DNA of 64,000 bases from Desarmillaria ectypa (Eukaryota; Basidiomycota; Agaricomycetes; Agaricales; Physalacriaceae): contig JAUDYN010000001.1 of the NCBI GenBank assembly GCA_030407005.1, forward strand, positions 1,860,001-1,924,000. The letters run 5' to 3'. Below the pieces are notes generated by a model. That model saw only the letters and a program-made list of their open reading frames with translations. It was not told the DNA's origin and ran no database searches. Of the stretch, positions 1 to 10,738 are shown piece by piece. Both the position numbers and the translations under genes were made by a program. The stretch's first letter is position 1, and every line of letters begins with the position of its first letter.

Positions 1-660
1 TCTCTTCTACTATCGAGGATCTAAGCCTGTCATTTCTAACTCTAACCGCCCCAATCCAAGGTGGATACATTCAAAACCGTCCAGCATTTACGGATGAAAT
101 TCTGGTAGGAACATATGGCCTCAGGCCTTCCGACCAAACTGCCAGGAGGCGCTTACATTTCCAGATCTTCCATCACGTAGAAGAGAAAATAAACGGCATT
201 CTCCCCTTCACTGGAATTCGAGCGTGATACAATCATCCCCATTCAACTATCCGTCTCTCTATGGTCAAATTATCGCGCCCCAAGCGTCACGTCGCTGCTA
301 ACCAATGATGTCTGACGTGAAATCTGGGATAAACTCTAAAAGTGACTGAATCTCTCGTAACAGAGAAAATTTTCTGGTCAGATGCTGGCTACCTTCAAGC
401 TGCCAAGCGGTAAGGACCAAGGTGCTATTGGCTCCCTGCAAACTAGCGGCGTTCTTGGGTGGCACACTGTTGATGATCTATACTACTAAAGGCACTAACT
501 ACGAGTATCTTTATGTAGATGTGCCGCTTGCTCGAGAGTGGATGTTTGTGATGTACCCTATGATCGCAGGTACAGATCTGTGTGCTGCACATCCGATGGA
601 AGCGTCCCACAAAGACCCACCTATCAGATACTCCTGTTTCTCAGAAAGATAATCAATGTG
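1..660. repeat. Diverged direct repeat, copy 1
   Basis: This stretch matches 1,630-2,440 in the same orientation. The best-conserved core is 265-391 against 1,950-2,076, nearly identical over about 127 bases, followed by 392-482 against 2,176-2,267. Flanking parts match more weakly, for example the phrases around the words ccatcacgta and gttcgagaa-type ends. Copy 1 lacks a 99-base block that copy 2 carries at 2,077-2,175. I see no long open frame with recognisable protein similarity, no terminal inverted repeats and no target-site duplication, so the nature of the repeat (non-autonomous element or local duplication) is inferred only. Confidence 0.75.
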
Positions 661-1629
661 AGTACGCAGATGAAGATACCCGGGTCCCCATACTGGAACT
701 TTCAATCGACTCCCCACATATACTTACGAATTCGACCATCCCCAAACTTCTATCGACCAGGTAATGACCAGATTGGCAAAGGATTGCTGGGATTGGAATT
801 AATAGGACTGGCATGCGGTTCTTTTGGGATTTTGATGCGGCCAACTTTCAACTCGAACCCTCCATTTTACAGGAACACATTTGAAAGTAGCAGTCATTTG
901 TGGAATGCGGACTCTTCCTCCATATCAAGCACATGAAGCTTGACTGCGCAAAGTAGCATGGACATCTAACACTCCGTGTTAGAAGCACGATGAGTTGAAA
1001 AAGGCATCCCTATTGGTAGGTGGAGAGCAGGCGGGAACCCACCAATCCTACCAACACACCAAACATCCAATGCTATAAACGAAGACCCAAGTCACGCCAC
1101 TGATGATAAACGATAGCGCCCTTTTTCAGAGCTCGCAGTACTTTGGAGGTGTACAAAACGCGACCATGGGGATAGACTCACTACCAGCGGCACAATCGGC
1201 GACTGCACATACGGACGAATTGCAGAGAGAAGTGCGAGAGCAAGAGCCGGGCTGGTGGGATATACAGGCGGTACACAGAATTTTTAACAGTAACTCATAA
1301 TTTCAGGAAGACAGAGATGAGCACGTCAGATAAACGCCATAAACCTGCCATGGACCCACGGCACGAATGCACCTACCACCTACCACACACTGAGTCGAAA
1401 CGCTCACTAAACTTACGGCCACGGCCAGTTTCAGACCAGTATTAATTATTCCTACGTTGAAGGGCGAAAAACTAACTACAACTTCGTTACCATGCCAATC
1501 AATACACCAGAAGAAATCAGATCCATGGGATCCACAGTTGGACGTTGCTTGCGAGGGGCGGCGCACATAAGGTGCTGACTAAGCGAACGAGAGACCGAAT
1601 TCAGTTTTACGGCCCGACTTCCGGTGACG
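661..1629. other. Spacer between the repeat copies, no gene seen
   Basis: About 970 bases separate the two repeat copies. Only short open frames occur, none with a recognisable domain. A small inverted repeat (ttggtagg at about 1,013-1,020 and cctaccaa at about 1,046-1,053) and the palindrome-like taacactccgtgttag near 966 are visible but too short to interpret. Confidence 0.4.
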
Positions 1630-2440
1630 CGGATCCAAGCCTTCCACTTCTAACGCTTCAAAACCCTAACTTAAGGTAGACATCTTTGAAACACGGTATT
1701 TTAGATTACTTTAGGCAGCATTCACAGATGAAAAGAGCGGACGGGCTCGACGCAGCCAGACCCTTCGACCAAATTTCCTGGAGATTCATGTTAATGCGGA
1801 TGCCGCTTCGTATTTCCAGGGCTTCCATCACGTACGACTATCCACCGGTAAGAATAAACGACAATATCTGTCGTTCTTTCCCTTGAGGGATTCAAACACA
1901 TCCCAAATGCATGACATGATCATCTCCATTCAATGATTTGTCTCCATAGTCAAATTATCGCGCCCCAAGCGTCACATCGATGCTAACCAATGATGTCTGA
2001 CGTGAAATCTGGGATAAACTCTAAAAGTGACTGAATCTCTCGTAACAGAGAAAATTTTCTGGTCAGATGCTGGCTAAGAACACGAGGCATACCATTCCAT
2101 TCTCAAACCACTAACAGGGGGTGAATATCTCCACGTGTGTGCTGGTCTGTACAGAGTGCCTGAGATGAGGGCCTCCCTTCAAGCTGCCAAGCGGTGAGGA
2201 CCAAGGTGCTATTGGCTCCCTGCAAACTAGCGGCGTTCTTGGGTGGCATACTGTTGATGGATCTATATATACCACTGGCCAATCCTAGTCACCCGCAAAC
2301 AAATTAGGCACTTGCTACGAGTAAGTGCCTCGGTGGGTGCGACATTTGTTCGAGAATGGATGTTCTGGAGATTTCACGACGCGGACTTGTGACAGCAGGT
2401 ACGGATCCGTGTACCGGTGACCTGAAACCGAACCTCCTCA
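1630..2440. repeat. Diverged direct repeat, copy 2
   Basis: This is the second copy of the 1-660 repeat, displaced by about 1,690 bases at the core and 1,783 bases after the extra 99-base block (2,077-2,175). Outer boundaries are soft because similarity fades gradually on both sides. Short open frames inside it are not conserved between the two copies, which argues against coding function. Confidence 0.75.
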
Positions 2441-3114
2441 ACTGACCAGTGGCCATCTTGTTCATGGGTCTACTCTCACGGGTACCAGGTCCCGTTTACT
2501 CGACTGTTTAAACGCACGTTGTGTCGTTCTTCCACAAAACGACATAAACGCTGACTTGTCTAGTATACGGACTTCTAGGTGGACCCGCTTCGTTGAAACT
2601 CTATATCATAGTGTGGCCTAGGTTCAGACCGCCAGATTTTGCAATGCCATTGAGATAAGCTGGGAGGGGGGTGAATTTACGTGAGGGTTTTCGTGCCGAG
2701 AAAAAGGTATGGACTCTTCATTTACGTGCATTCCAAACCTTGCACAAAATACACCAAAACACCAACTATCACCGTCATTTAATGGTAACAATTGACCATG
2801 ATCAGGAGGACATATAGTTTTGGACCCGTCTCCTAAATTGCGGTGTTCGCATGACATTTTCTTATCGTACATACACTCAGTTTCGAAGTGCTTCTAGATA
2901 TGACGTTAAGTGTTCTCAAGATGCAACACGAGGACAAAGCTTCTTCACTTACAGAATACCTTCGTTTTCTTGTGATTGAACGAGTAGATAAATCATATAA
3001 CGCGTAATTCAATTATTCGCAGACTTCTGTGACCATCCGGTGCATAGTATCCTAAGCGTACAAATAATCCTTCAAAGCTGACTGACACCGACGCATTGAC
3101 GATTGGCGTGTTAT
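2441..3114. other. Intergenic, nothing recognised
   Basis: No open frame with protein-like composition and no RNA gene was recognised here. The right end is the 3' flank of the metallothionein gene on the minus strand. Confidence 0.4.
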
Positions 3115-3357
3115 TTAGTGCTTGCATTCAGCGCATTTGCAGTCGCCGGCTGCGCAGGAGCAGCTAGATGGATCGAGTTAAATGATCGAGTTAAATGATG
3201 AGCGGCTGGGAGGACGAGCGTTACTCACGCAGTGCAGGCGCACGAAGAGGTCGCGCAGGCCTGAGAGACGGGAGCTTGGGTGGTCTACACAAAAAATGAG
3301 CCCTAGTCAGCGAGGAGAAGGAAGGAGATAGTAGAGAGGAGCACGCACGGTGTACAT
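3115..3357 (-). CDS. Metallothionein, 37 residues, three exons
   Basis: This is a very small cysteine-rich protein that should bind Cu(I), Zn or Cd in the cytosol and buffer metals. Reading the minus strand, exon 1 is 3,357-3,349, intron 1 is 3,348-3,285, exon 2 is 3,284-3,229, intron 2 is 3,228-3,164 and exon 3 is 3,163-3,115. Both introns have GT..AG ends and the joined frame is open to a TAA stop. The product has 8 Cys in 37 residues, at positions 13, 18, 20, 23, 25, 30, 32 and 35: the pattern C-x4-C-x-C-x2-C occurs twice, separated by one residue. There are no aromatic residues after Tyr2. The C-terminal half follows the CxC-x4-CxC-x2-C spacing of the Agaricus bisporus copper metallothionein and other mushroom metallothioneins. 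A TATA box (3,421-3,430) lies upstream at a fitting distance. The gene is too short and too interrupted for single-frame ORF listing. The exact metal preference cannot be read from sequence. Confidence 0.88.
3171..3196. repeat. 13-bp perfect tandem duplication
   Basis: The unit gatcgagttaaat occurs twice back to back (3,171-3,183 and 3,184-3,196). It lies wholly within intron 2 of the metallothionein gene and explains why this intron is slightly longer than most in the window. Confidence 0.95.
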
Positions 3358-3420
3358 GCTTTCTTTCGAGTAGGTTAACTAGGTGTGTTCCCTGGTGAGG
3401 GATTAATCCTACCACCGCCC

Positions 3421-3430
3421 TCCTTATATA
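3421..3430 (-). promoter_or_regulatory. TATA box of the metallothionein gene
   Basis: On the minus strand the sequence reads tatataagga, about 64-73 bases before the metallothionein ATG at 3,357. Strong TATA boxes are typical of inducible fungal genes such as metallothioneins. I did not find a convincing Ace1-type metal-response element by eye. Confidence 0.7.
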
Positions 3431-4478
3431 CAAATTTCTGGGGTTTCTTTGAGATGTCATAAGCCACGCATTGAGGAGGGGCACATGCCCAGACGCGGTC
3501 CGGGTCCGTCATGGAATGATAGAGCGGTTGGGTATAGGCTTAGGCTTATCCATCGATTGTGGAATACGATTCAAAGATATGGATCTTTCCGACGGTGAAC
3601 TGCGGATAAGACGTGTGGTTATGGTTAAGAGTGGGCACTTCTGGGATAGTGCTTCAACTCGGATCTCAGAGCCCACATTGGGTGCCGTGACTCTGAGCGA
3701 CGCTTAGGTACTAGTGGGGGAAAATGCCGAGGTGTCAGAGTGGAGTATGCAAATCGGAATTGGGAACATAACGGACGAGATCTCATCCAGAGAGGCTGTG
3801 ACATACGAATTCGAAAACCGATGCGGGTGATATTTGACAGTGGAGGAAAAAATTCGTATTCCTATGGAATCGGTACCGCGCGGCGTTCTAGCGGAGTTGC
3901 TAATTGAGCTAGAGATGATCAGGCTAGGCGATTTAAAACAGTAATAACGGAGTTCTCACAGGCGGCGCGGATGATTTTATCCAAAGGAACGGATAGAAAC
4001 AATGCGCCTTTTAGGGCCGTAGATCAGGTACTTCAAGGACGTAATATTCCAGGCGCCTAGGCTAGGCGTCCTGCTTGGGAATGTGCGGTCATGGATTTCC
4101 GAGCCTCAATGTCATTGAACAACCAACGCCACCGAGCCATCAAAGCGAGACCTTGGAAGGTTGAAATTTTGAATGTTGAAGGTTGGTACAAGAGAAAGGC
4201 GAGGTATGCGACGTGAGATGTTGAAATCAAGGGGCCTTTTATGTCCCGTCCTGGTGCTATGACTGAGCAGGTACTTAACTTGTAAACACAGCGTGGGAAA
4301 ATTGAACAAAGTGATCATGATGGCGGCATCAAAGCGGCACGGCAGTGGACGGGCGTCTACATTCATTAATTTCAGTACATTATAGTTAGCTACAAGATGG
4401 CGCGTGCACATAAGTAAGAAACCATCCAGATGACAACAAAAATGAAGAAAAAAACAATTGGAAGAAAATCAGGTGTCA
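3431..4478. other. Intergenic between metallothionein promoter and MED12 stop
   Basis: An open frame on the plus strand (3,471-3,707) and one on the minus strand (4,112-4,411) exist, but neither shows a recognisable domain or a convincing splice continuation. The part before 4,478 is the MED12 3' flank. Confidence 0.4.
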
Positions 4479-7400
4479 TCAAGGCTTCCGCGCCTTCGGT
4501 TTCGGCTTTGACTTTTTAGAACTCGAGCTGCCGCCCTTGGAAGGACCGTTGACAATGATCACTTCATCATCGCTTGTTGATGCCTTCCGCTTGACACCCT
4601 TCCGCATAGTCGAAGACGATACGCTATCCACGTCAATGATCTCAACGCTTCCGCTCCTCGTCGAGTTCGTGGATCGGTGAAAAGATGAACGGGCAGGGCT
4701 TTTTCCAAGACGCGACGAAGAAGCCCCCGAAGATGCTACTCGTGATCCCAGCTCCTGACTCCCGCTCATGCCAGCCTTGTGACCCCCGGTCAATGCTATT
4801 CCCTTGACCTCCACCGTCAGCCTCGTCTCCCGCCAGTCGCGCTTGAAAACGTTATCAGCTGACAGACCGTCTTCAAACATTCTCATGTTCGCCTCTATCC
4901 TCTCATCATCGTATTTGTCCGAGATGATCCCTTCCCCCGTCATTCGCGCCCCGAATGTGTCCAAAGAGATCGATCCGGAGTTCTTTACTTGATACTTTAT
5001 TCTATCATTGTTCTCGTGGAACTGCTCCTCCGGAACGGACGGTTCTCCAAGGTTCTCTATCCATTCCCACGGTCGATTTACCACAGGAGTATCCTGTACA
5101 AGTTTGCCTGATGGGTCTCGATGACACGACGCTAGATCCGCAACGGAAGAGACAGCAGGAAGATGGGGTAATAACGAGCGTAGTTGCGTGAGGTAATGAA
5201 AGGGTATATCTGGCGCAAAGTCAGAGGGGGTGATCTCTGGGTAATTAATGAATGGGTCAAAGGCGTTCACTTTCGTCGAGGTGGGCGCCTCTGCAAATTA
5301 TATGTTTGTTAATGGGTAAAGCATTATACGGTTGGAGAAAAAGCGATGCATACCATCGATAAGATAATACAGAGTATCCAAAAGAAGTGGATAGGCTATG
5401 GAGTCGAAAGTATTTCCCGAAGCAAACAGCTATGACATAAAGGTCAGTTACGCTACTGTGAATGTCGCAAGGTGCCGTACCAGGGTAAGCCGATACAAAC
5501 TTGCGCACAATCTGCCACTTAACTCGGTGGTGCTAGCCGTCCATGCACCTTCGAAGCTCAAGTCAAACTGCAGGAACCTCGCCAAAAGAACCACTTCTTG
5601 TGTGAAGTCGGTCCGATCGACAGTCATTGCACCCGGATTATGAGTCGTTTCTTCGATACTAGCGAACTTGTTACAGAGGGTTGAAAAGAACATGTCCTGG
5701 ACATCGGAATCCAGAACAGGAAGATGAGCCGACTCTTGCCGCAGAGGCTCCGCAACGTAGATCAAGATCCTGAACGACTCCCCAGCACGAGCCAGAGAAG
5801 TGCCCGTGTCTGAAGATGGATTACGAAGGACGTCGGTCAAAAAGCGTAAGCCGTTGTTGATTATCTTTCCGGCTACTGCAGAGCCCACCCCTTGCGTCAT
5901 TTGTGTAACAAAGCAAGCTTCATCAGACGAAAGTGTGTGGTCGAAAATGACGGAGGTCAATTTGTCTAGCGTCATACAAGCCGTGTCATAGGCGTGTGAT
6001 TCTTTGTTGATAGAGCGTTCCATCTGCTTGAGGAAAAACTGCAATTGAATTGTGGTAGCAGATATCATCCAAGGGCTCAAAAATGAGGACTTTTCGGGCC
6101 AACTGGATATTTCGATGTCTACAGAATTGTGCATCAGAGCTTATCTAGACCAAGGAGCGAATACATACCTTCATCTGGGGCCTCAGAAAAGATCATGCGT
6201 AGAGCAGCCATAGTCCGATCACCTACTTCGGGGCTTGTATTCTCCTTAAGCTGCATAGCTTGTTCAAATGCCTCCCGGAGAGCGTCTAAATTGCGAAACG
6301 TGCCCTGTCGAAAGTTGTCATCCTCATAAAGCGAATGCCGTATGGCTTTGAGTTCCCCTCGTAGATGTTCCGGGATCCTTTCGTTGTTCTCTAAGGATAC
6401 CAGAACAGGGATGTTCGACACCAAAGCAGGGAAATGCGGCTCGCAGTAGACATCTTGTTTTCTGGTTTGCAGCCGTTGAACGTCAAAAAGATCGCATGGC
6501 GGCATGATTCCGGAACTGCCCTCCCCGCGAAGCAACAGCCCTTGAACGAGGTTGTTAGCAGCGGCAAGAAAAACCTCCATCTGCTGTGGCGGCAATTCTA
6601 CAGACGATGAGGCGCATTGCCACGCAGGATAGACGAGACCGGTCATGATCGTTGTAGTCTTGAGAGCGCCATGAACCACCAGGCAGAGTAAAAGGAGAGT
6701 GACAATATCCCATACGTCTGCCGTCAGATTTACAACCTCACTTTTACCCGGTCCTAAGAACCATCCAAGGACATGGTCATCAAGACCGGTAGGAAGAAGG
6801 TGGTCTACATGACGGAGAAATGTCGCATATCGTAAGGCACAGCCCCTTCTACCCTCGGTGTCGGGCGCCATGAAAGGAATTTGACGAAGACTTGCAATGG
6901 TATTGTCCCAAACTTTCCATGCCCAGTCAAATGACATTCGATACTTTATCCATAGGCCATTCGCGAGAGTAGACGGGGCATCTTCCTCATAGTCGCCTGC
7001 GAGTAAAAGTATCTCTGGCAAGACACTGGGAACTGGTTCAGGATGTCCTACAATGACAGGTTGGAGTGTCTGCTGAGCATGAGTACCCTATTAGTGATCT
7101 TCACGTTCATGCTCTTACTCACCATCGAATAGTATGAGATTTCCGCGTTGAGTTGATCTCGTGCCTGAGCCAAGAGATATCGATCGTTGTCGAGTTCTTT
7201 CAGAAGAATAAGCAGAACACGCGTCTGCATGCCTTTACTTTTCCAGATATGATGGGCGGTCTGTAGACTAATCACAATTGACCCGACGACATCCATGCAT
7301 GACCAGAGAGTATGAAAACGGCGGAGTGTGTCAATCGCTGTATTCAGGCTATCGGTGGTGGATGCGTGCTCCAGCAAACAAAGGGTGAGCTACATCAATA

Positions 7401-10009
7401 GCCATAAGCATGAACCTTATCAAAAACTAATTTTACGTACTTTCAAGATTGACCGGAAACACTTCGTCTTGGCCATGAGTTCTACAGCAATGCAGTACGA
7501 TTTAAGCACGTTATCAATCACAGATGTACTGCAAGGAATCTATGACTGTTACAATATCAAGCCAAATTACATTCAGCTCACCTTGAAATGCTTTTTTCCA
7601 AAATCGGTAACAGCCACAGCTTCAATGTGCGTACTTGCTCGTAAAGGGGCGAAGAGACGAACGTCTGACATCGCCGAAAGAGAGCATCAGGAGACTTTAA
7701 CAAAGGTTCGGAGCCTCCTGGAAAAAAATGAGCATCTATCGGTGAGGAAACGAAGGTGAAGGTACCATCAAACAGTTGTGGCATCACTGCTCTAATTTCC
7801 TTTCGCATTAGCCGTTCTGTGCCTTCCTCCGGCGTGTCTCTGGCACGAACACCATATAAAGTGACTTTCCTTTGGTTCAATTGTGAATGTTCCGATAGTG
7901 AGATCCAGCGAAGAAAAAGACGGTGTCGCGATTCGACAGTCTGTAGTTCATTAGTTTATATGTCTCAGTTAACGTCGAGACTTACATCTTTAAAAGACAA
8001 CCCTTGCTCTCCGCGAGCAATAAGACGTTGTATGTAGCTTCCGTAGGAAAACAATTCACGTTGTACGAGTTTACCGAATAATAGAGCAACAGCACGAATA
8101 TTCTTCGGGTCCCCAGCCACTTCCGACGAATCGAGCCAATTAAACAATTGATCTTGTATAAATTCATCTGGTGATCGATCCTCCCGTCGCAAAGCTCGCT
8201 CGCCGGCACGCTGACGCCAGTTTCTGATTAAAGTGACGGCGGCAAAGGGCCTATGATCGCCAAATTGAAGAGGTGTGACGCTCCATGTGAGTAGCATATC
8301 AAGTTTGTGCTTTGGATCATCCACGATACTATCCGAAAAGAAAGATATCGAGTTAATATCGGTCGTCCTGGATATTGAATTGAGAAGCTGGAGAAATATA
8401 TCAAAAAGGGGATGCATCATTATTCCACACGCATACCTTGATGTCCAGTACTGATGAGCCAAGACGATCAGATGCGAGAGGAGGTAAATTGTAGAAAAGC
8501 ATGGCTTCGTTGCGTCGTTGAATGTCAGTGACATTCCTTATTAACGCCTGTTGGATCTCGTTCGGATTTTGACCATCAAAGGTCTGATCCATTATGTTTT
8601 CTGTTAAAACAGCATGCATAAGGCTAGAATGTGTCGCCCACATCCTCGGGCTGACGAAGGCATCAGGTAACGCTAGACAAAAACGCTGGACAGTTCGTGT
8701 TAAACAAGAACGGAAAGAGGTTTGTTTTACAGAAAGCACGAACCTGAAGTATAGCTTTCAGCAGGCCCTCGGTATCAACCAAGAACTCCCTTGAAGAGGA
8801 GGATCCGATCTAAATGGCGCTATCAAAACTATATCGATGAAGTCAGGAACAGTTTCCCTACCTCGTATAACTTTGAGACGCAGGCTTCCACAAACGGTCG
8901 ACTGAGAGGTCGACTACTCATCATCCCTTCAAGATATTCATCTGCTATGCGTGCTATGAAGCCCGCCTGGGCTAAGTTACAGATTCCCATTTGGTGGACA
9001 ACCCAAACGAGAAAAGTGCGTCGATCCACCAGTCCTTCTTTATAAAAAGCTCTCAAAAGCTTGAGACAGTAAGTGAATCGAGAAATCCAGCGTTCTCGAG
9101 TAGCTGTATCCGCCAAAACACCTTTGAAAGTTTGTTTGATATTCATTCCGGGGCGTGGCGCACTGGGAAGCGCGATGTCAGCCAATTGTTTCTTCATATA
9201 ACCTGTTACAACGCCTGCCCATTCTACGCTGTATTGTGTAGGATTGTATGATGGCCTGTTTCGAAGACCCGCCTATGATAAGTGGTAAATCAGCGAGTAA
9301 CCATCGAAAGGCTGCAATTCACCGTTTCGTTGGCACCAAACACGCGTAAAAACCATACCGCTCGAGATATAGCAACGTTATTGGAATGGAGGAGGTCGAG
9401 TAAGTCGTGACCTTTGGCCCCATGGGGAACACTTTTCCCGAGTTTATTAAGAGGGACGTCCGGATTTGCGAGGTCAGCGAACCAGGCTTGACGTTTAGCG
9501 TCGTTCAAAGTCACACGAGAAGGAACACGGAAGGTGGAAAGACTGTCACGATAAAAAATTGAAGCATTGTACAATGATAACAGCATCTTACTCACGGGAT
9601 CGATGGTATTTGATGCAATCGTCTAGCAAACACCTCATTCATTAGCTCTTCCAGCTTGGAGATAGTATCCTGTCTATGCAAACTCTCTGTAACAGTACTT
9701 TGAGCACTGTATGTTTCCATCTGTGGATCATGAGAGATGTGACACCACTACTGTAATTCCAACACGCACCTGCACACTGGGTGGAAGGACGAAGCCATTC
9801 TTCACATTTGACTCCGAGAGAATATCCTCCTCTTGTCCTGAATGAGGAGGATAAAAGCCAGGATATCCTTTCGAGCACATATAAGAAAAAAATACCAATA
9901 AATCAGGATGAAAATGCGCACCAAGTTCTCCTGCACTGTGAGCCTTTGGAAGCCATGCCGGTGGTTGCGACTTGTAAAGTGGTATCGAACTCTGTTCATG
10001 ACCTCTCAT
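4479..10009 (-). CDS. MED12: Mediator complex subunit 12 (Srb8/MED12)
   Basis: MED12 belongs to the dissociable CDK8 kinase module of Mediator; in the nucleus it activates CDK8-cyclin C and tunes RNA polymerase II transcription. The gene has a dozen or more exons and a product I estimate at roughly 1,500 residues. The start at 10,009 is an ATG followed by the family's N-terminal hallmark: after splicing out an intron, GYPGFYPP then EEDILSESNVKNGF. An exon at about 9,340-9,545 carries VTLNDAKRQAWFADLANP and KLGKSVPHGAKGHDLLDLL, matching the MED12 core. Next comes a section with VTGYMKKQLADIALPS (about 9,150-9,210). The large exons at 6,134-7,021 and 5,448-6,110 are helical. The C-terminus (4,479-5,290) becomes a Ser/Lys-rich tail ending in a basic stretch. 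All exon joins I followed keep the frame, so the gene looks intact. It shares a 178-base divergent promoter with DAD2. Confidence 0.93.
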
Positions 10010-10187
10010 CGAGGCTATCTTCTGTGAATATCAAAATGCTCGTCGCCATTCAACGCGATAGAGGGTGCAGCATGGGTGAGCAAAGCAAAAGGAGGATTGT
10101 GCAATGACGGTACAGGCAAGTGCCGGCGGCTAAGTGCACTGGCCAGATTCGGCTGTTCATCACTCTTTGTCTGTTACATCCACGACA

Positions 10188-10662
10188 ATGCGACAGTCCG
10201 TCGCTCCCAATCGCTTTTTTCAGACAAATTCTGCTGCAGCAACTGCTAAGCTCCTTGAGAAAAAGAAAGAGTTTGATGCGGTCAATGCCCTCACTCGAGC
10301 CAGCGCATTATATCTCGAACGTATAGAGGGATTATCAACGGACTTTGACACCATGGCGGATGCGGGAGAAGGTTCACAAAGGCTATGCTGTCTATTCATA
10401 CCATTCCTTACACGCATTTCAGTATTCGGTGACGTCCTGGTGCAATGGCCCAAGATGTTCCAGATATTAAATCTTTTTCGTACGTTTATGAACCATATGT
10501 CACAGTCTTTGGCTTATATTTTGTGTATCAGTGGCACAGCGCGCGGAGGAAAGCAATGAGCAAGCTCAAAGCAGCAGTGATAATAAGGAAATGCTAGTTC
10601 GGATACCCATTGAAGAATTACAACAAACGGAATCAACAGAGAAAGAAACTACATCTGCGTAA
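10188..10662 (+). CDS. DAD2: DASH complex subunit Dad2
   Basis: Dad2 is a small coiled-coil subunit of the DASH/Dam1 ring that couples kinetochores to spindle microtubules. The model has three exons: 10,188-10,371, 10,423-10,479 and 10,532-10,662, with GT..AG introns of 51 and 52 bases. The joined product of about 118 residues begins MRQSVAPNRFFQTNSAAA, continues with a charged helix (KLLEKKKEFDAVNAL), then FDTMADAGEVFGDVL and QWPKMFQILNLF across the introns, which is the conserved Dad2 core. It ends with an acidic, polar tail. I chose ATG 10,188 rather than the in-frame upstream codon at 10,134 because homologous proteins begin at this motif. The gene is divergent from MED12 with 178 bases between start codons. 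Confidence 0.92.
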
Positions 10663-10738
10663 AGACAAGCGAGTAAAGTAGATTTGCTTGCCCCCGATTG
10701 CAGTATCTGAATGTACGTTTATCATGTAGGTGCAAGGA

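Noticed and set aside
3471..3707. Plus-strand frame of 78 codons near the metallothionein promoter
   Set aside because: No recognisable domain, no splice partners, and it overlaps the promoter side of the minus-strand gene.
7328..7759. Plus-strand open frame of 143 codons within MED12
   Set aside because: It is antisense to MED12 exons and introns and has no features of its own.
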